The notes under the pieces were generated by a model. The model saw only the letters and a program-made list of their open reading frames with translations, ran no database searches and had not been told where the DNA came from. From assembly GCA_965230225.1 (NCBI GenBank), contig CBDDKM010000008.1, positions 62,001 to 126,000 on the forward strand: 64,000 bases of DNA, given 5' to 3'. A program made the position numbers and the translations under genes. Positions 63,301 to 64,000 of this stretch are shown here, piece by piece. The stretch is from CALSMU01 sp965230225 (GTDB lineage Bacteria; Bacteroidota; Bacteroidia; Flavobacteriales_D; Parvicellaceae). How positions within the stretch are numbered: the stretch's first letter is position 1; each line of letters opens with the position of its first letter.

Positions 63301-64000
63301 CAAACCAATCGTCATTAGGTGTAGTAGAGGCTCCAAACTGAACATTATCAAAATACTGTCCTCCAGGGCTCATGTCCTGAGCAAGTAGCACCTTAATATC
63401 TTCACATGAGTTTTCAATTCCATCAGAATCCACCGGATTGAAATCTGCACAGTCAGCAGAATCACACAAACCAGTCAGTTCACAATATTCCTGACAGGTT
63501 AAACAGTTGCTCCAGTCTATAGAGTCTAAAGCAGCATCGATGTAATCCTGCTCGGTATCAAAACAAGTATTCGCAGCAGTTCCTAAAAAGTCCTGAAAAT
63601 CAGACACTGCCAAATCCAGGGCATTCTGATTCAGGGATAATTTCTTGTAAACAGTATAGGTTCCTATTTCGGTAAAATTGATGGTAAAATCCACCGTCAG
63701 GTTAGCACCACCTACTTTCAATCCAGTATAGGAATAAGTAGCATCTGCAGGGGTATCATCTTTTACCAACTCCCCACATTCATCTCTTACTTCGATCAAC
63801 AAATCGTACTCGCAATCGTAATCATCCGTATCTCCACACATCCCCTCCAGTGTCTCGGGAGTTAGCGTGTATGAAAAATCATGATCGCCAGTACTCTTTA
63901 CAAAGTAAGGAGTGGTTAATATATAAGCTTGTTCTGAGGTACTGTATTCATTAAACACAATAATATCATCGGTTATGGTACTGGCCACTCCAGGGTTACT
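57362..64000 (-). CDS. Giant RHS-repeat protein with embedded beta-propeller and C-terminal toxin-like tip (partial)
   Basis: More than 2,200 residues; the 5' end lies beyond the window (the GTG near 63988 is internal, and the frame stays open to base 64000). From the visible N-terminus: a long Cys/Asp/Tyr-rich region (1-780), a Ycf48/BNR-like propeller (about 835-1140; GKDGEIYKTEDGGETW, YTTSDGGDNWSS), and RHS/YD repeats (about 1150-1800; YDADNRLVTASTSQDG, YDGNGNLLSI). The core end is FNGMEKDDEVKG and DPRLGRWLSLDPLA (about 1885), followed by DPKGLAAEGPGDGKK. The last 285 residues form a variable tip of unknown activity. The shell should encapsulate and deliver the tip. Immunity candidates follow directly. 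Confidence 0.88.
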   Translation of the reverse strand, partial: SNPGVASTITDDIIVFNEYSTSEQAYILTTPYFVKSTGDHDFSYTLTPETLEGMCGDTDDYDCEYDLLIEVRDECGELVKDDTPADATYSYTGLKVGGANLTVDFTINFTEIGTYTVYKKLSLNQNALDLAVSDFQDFLGTAANTCFDTEQDYIDAALDSIDWSNCLTCQEYCELTGLCDSADCADFNPVDSDGIENSCEDIKVLLAQDMSPGGQYFDNVQFGASTTPNDDWFDANVVDLWDNTLKTSGSFWSDFGFPTGVDTWQEVIDNWDPAWADTLPQSATADNGTVYYGLVDFHPEYCHYKWCVAEAETEAYNHELINVTTWSAAYQNGWVQNVTDPANVTDATGIIDNDYMSGNTLLGDVDDAMLLNESTTGIMAVSGANSIWEDAVDATDAAYTSPTMDDYWNMWKYYYIHKKQEMISDEKITDGCKYLCDQFDTGSGDLPDMVADDSGITGCDGDYEGFQLHFQDPYHLDETYTTGNAGDTTDLNDMHDDLSNQYYYCYVADTFDLEQINVCSTSGYASPRIYIGTTLVGNEVDLNCSSNPAPGALTWADSIFVELTEYSYPGLYVYQNGTELIVKVHDVSLDGEIIKLDIGGTSVTLGTMDLFCPDIPDCMCEELNSMYDEIYYDWSGSGTPTSAQVYTEMQAEYLVMYGITVDDDTLKLWKDHCKDNDNTLSTSIMNNIRANYEELLSYCEPEFDPCDSIGVEGLASAQASAEYYEMLQEYTQIFIDAYVTHCFNLDGSSNFAESFDLTAKDYEYHYTLFYHDQAGNLTRTVPPEGVTLLTSAELDATAEYREDPTDPTHAFVKAQHSMVTHYYYNSLNQLVSQNTPDTKTTGTWDYIVSSTNPPGTSAAQITALDMVTTNIGYAGGKDGEIYKTEDGGETWDPQHTASARINGVDFVDVNHGIAVGDLNSGEPVVYTTSDGGDNWSSRTLSGVGQALNAIRYFDGNSAVAVGNSGKIIQIDFDGTNFSTTDLTNGSYTDNLEDIAFESPTKGFAVGASGRTIKMTHSGSWSVAAAASLHGSFTGYAISITPIGDIYIGGIKVVSSNNNAYAYYSDDDGATWTNVYSNATAGTSILDLHFSTEQDGYIAGNSVMETTNDGATTWESQTVPVTGTINAIAGIGTGQLLVGGYEISAVQAGHYSSRFWYDNIGRLVASQDARQASFTQAEYSYVKYDEQGRLVESGILHADTDPTETELNADNYPDNWNDWTYGASVPYYKEVTATDYDAVRAGVTSPLTAAESSFLRNRVAASYYWSTTKDDPDYLFASYYGYDIHGNVNVLYKENAYLEAIGHHLKRLDYDYDLISGNVNEVTYQKGEVDQFKHRYTYDADNRLVTASTSQDGIIWDQDAKYLYYQHGPLARKEIGEDQVQGIDYAYNINGWLKGTNGNQLIAEQDMGRDGSIEGVYGSGQMHKYFAIDAFGFTLGYHENDYESIGGTSYDNFFSDLDNVVSGNPLYGNLGANLYNGNIRHMATALMNTSQVAQDLNASIYQYDQLQRIDTVATYLGSKYSTASNSGDYNAGYTYDGNGNLLSIIRHAHGTAATRPMDNFTYHYTAGTNQLDYVDDDIASGNWADDIDDQSSTNYSYDARGSLIQDVAENIRDITWYQNGKVREVQRDVDSEDDVMFLYDEMGNRVMKIAKDRESGAVTNQEGWTITHYVMDASGTPMATYKTTYEEVAAGDIKETTKLMDHPIYGSSREGLKDHDEMIYYRRMEVSSYTSDGWFDDYDITETDEGTEADFGFYQREVGNKKYELSNHLGNVLAVVSDKKLAMDTKKYSYVGGTAEDYSYDSGLDVYYYTPSAGDYELITGTDAIVDYYEPDVQSYSDYYPFGMVMEGRSGNEEGYRYGFNGMEKDDEVKGISGTSYTTEFRQYDPRLGRWLSLDPLASSFPWQSPYAAYDNNPVLLSDPKGLAAEGPGDGKKSLAETVTAGVTGGVAGTTPSKVSGEEAILASELIDGKPVESLTSFHPHFGNRVSSGSFLNSAAGLSMQKLATWAIPELMTSSKSSLARFLGENLAGAGGFSLQYSTWLGWKPSEDFDVVATPGGLVDEYGGGYIASVFEAELLEAGYTARGASIGSLTLSLGFSMVMMAGEFEAQRLYDEQFEFNYQTAQNTLYGMQLYMSGELSSGNLTNPYLFVYSDRELDETRTYHVTPTMHLFESSKSAEKVLGYRPKYVYWVPTELFVGQGFTPNNLERFEYENK

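Overview
The window is chromosomal DNA of a member of the Bacteroidota, most likely a marine or aquatic Flavobacteriia-type bacterium. Evidence: low GC; many secreted proteins ending in type IX secretion (T9SS) sorting domains (both the gliding-motility/CHU_C type and the Por-type A tail); -7 boxes of the TAnnTTTG form; hybrid beta-propeller sensor kinases; Bacteroidota-specific families such as HYC_CC_PP; and giant RHS proteins. No rRNA, complete tRNA, CRISPR array or intact integrase gene was seen.

Layout. 1-16.9 kb: ordinary chromosome with two adjacent CHU_C surface proteins, T9SS-exported proteins, a TetR/alpha-beta-hydrolase pair, a HxlR/SnoaL pair and several secreted proteins of unknown function. 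16.9-22.7 kb: a zinc-starvation regulon. A Fur/Zur-type repressor faces a TonB-dependent receptor plus a small Cys-rich lipoprotein, and next to it lies a MerC - GTP cyclohydrolase I - CobW GTPase - molybdopterin adenylyltransferase operon. Four copies of a TTGCAAC-N3-GTTGCAA operator sit in front of these three transcription units. 22.7-27.1 kb: an accessory stretch with a DKNYY-type protein, a leucine-rich-repeat protein, a frameshifted beta-barrel gene and a protein made of six 21-residue repeats.

27.1-45.6 kb: a probable genomic island bounded by two 138-bp direct repeats, each carrying the 3' half of a tRNA-Met(CAT) gene. Its cargo is a LytTR two-component system, two surface proteins, a PLP racemase and a GNAT acetyltransferase near attC-like palindromes, a RadC remnant, a copper-handling cluster (HYC_CC_PP protein, T9SS protein, two complementary multicopper-oxidase-like proteins, an MbnP and an MbnH homologue), an RHS remnant and a DDE transposase. 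45.7-52.8 kb: two secreted proteins and a second propeller sensor kinase with a LuxR-type regulator.

52.8-64 kb: a degenerating polymorphic-toxin locus. A giant RHS protein (running off the window) ends in an unrecognised toxin-like tip. It is followed by an overlapping lipoprotein gene, small membrane and soluble genes of immunity type, orphan RHS fragments, a ParE remnant and a truncated transposase. This end and the 35 kb region share a roughly 200-bp dispersed repeat that ends in TTCTGAAAAGGTGCC and often abuts the 3' ends of the small genes. This repeat family, the zinc regulon and the apparently split multicopper oxidase are the most interesting items.
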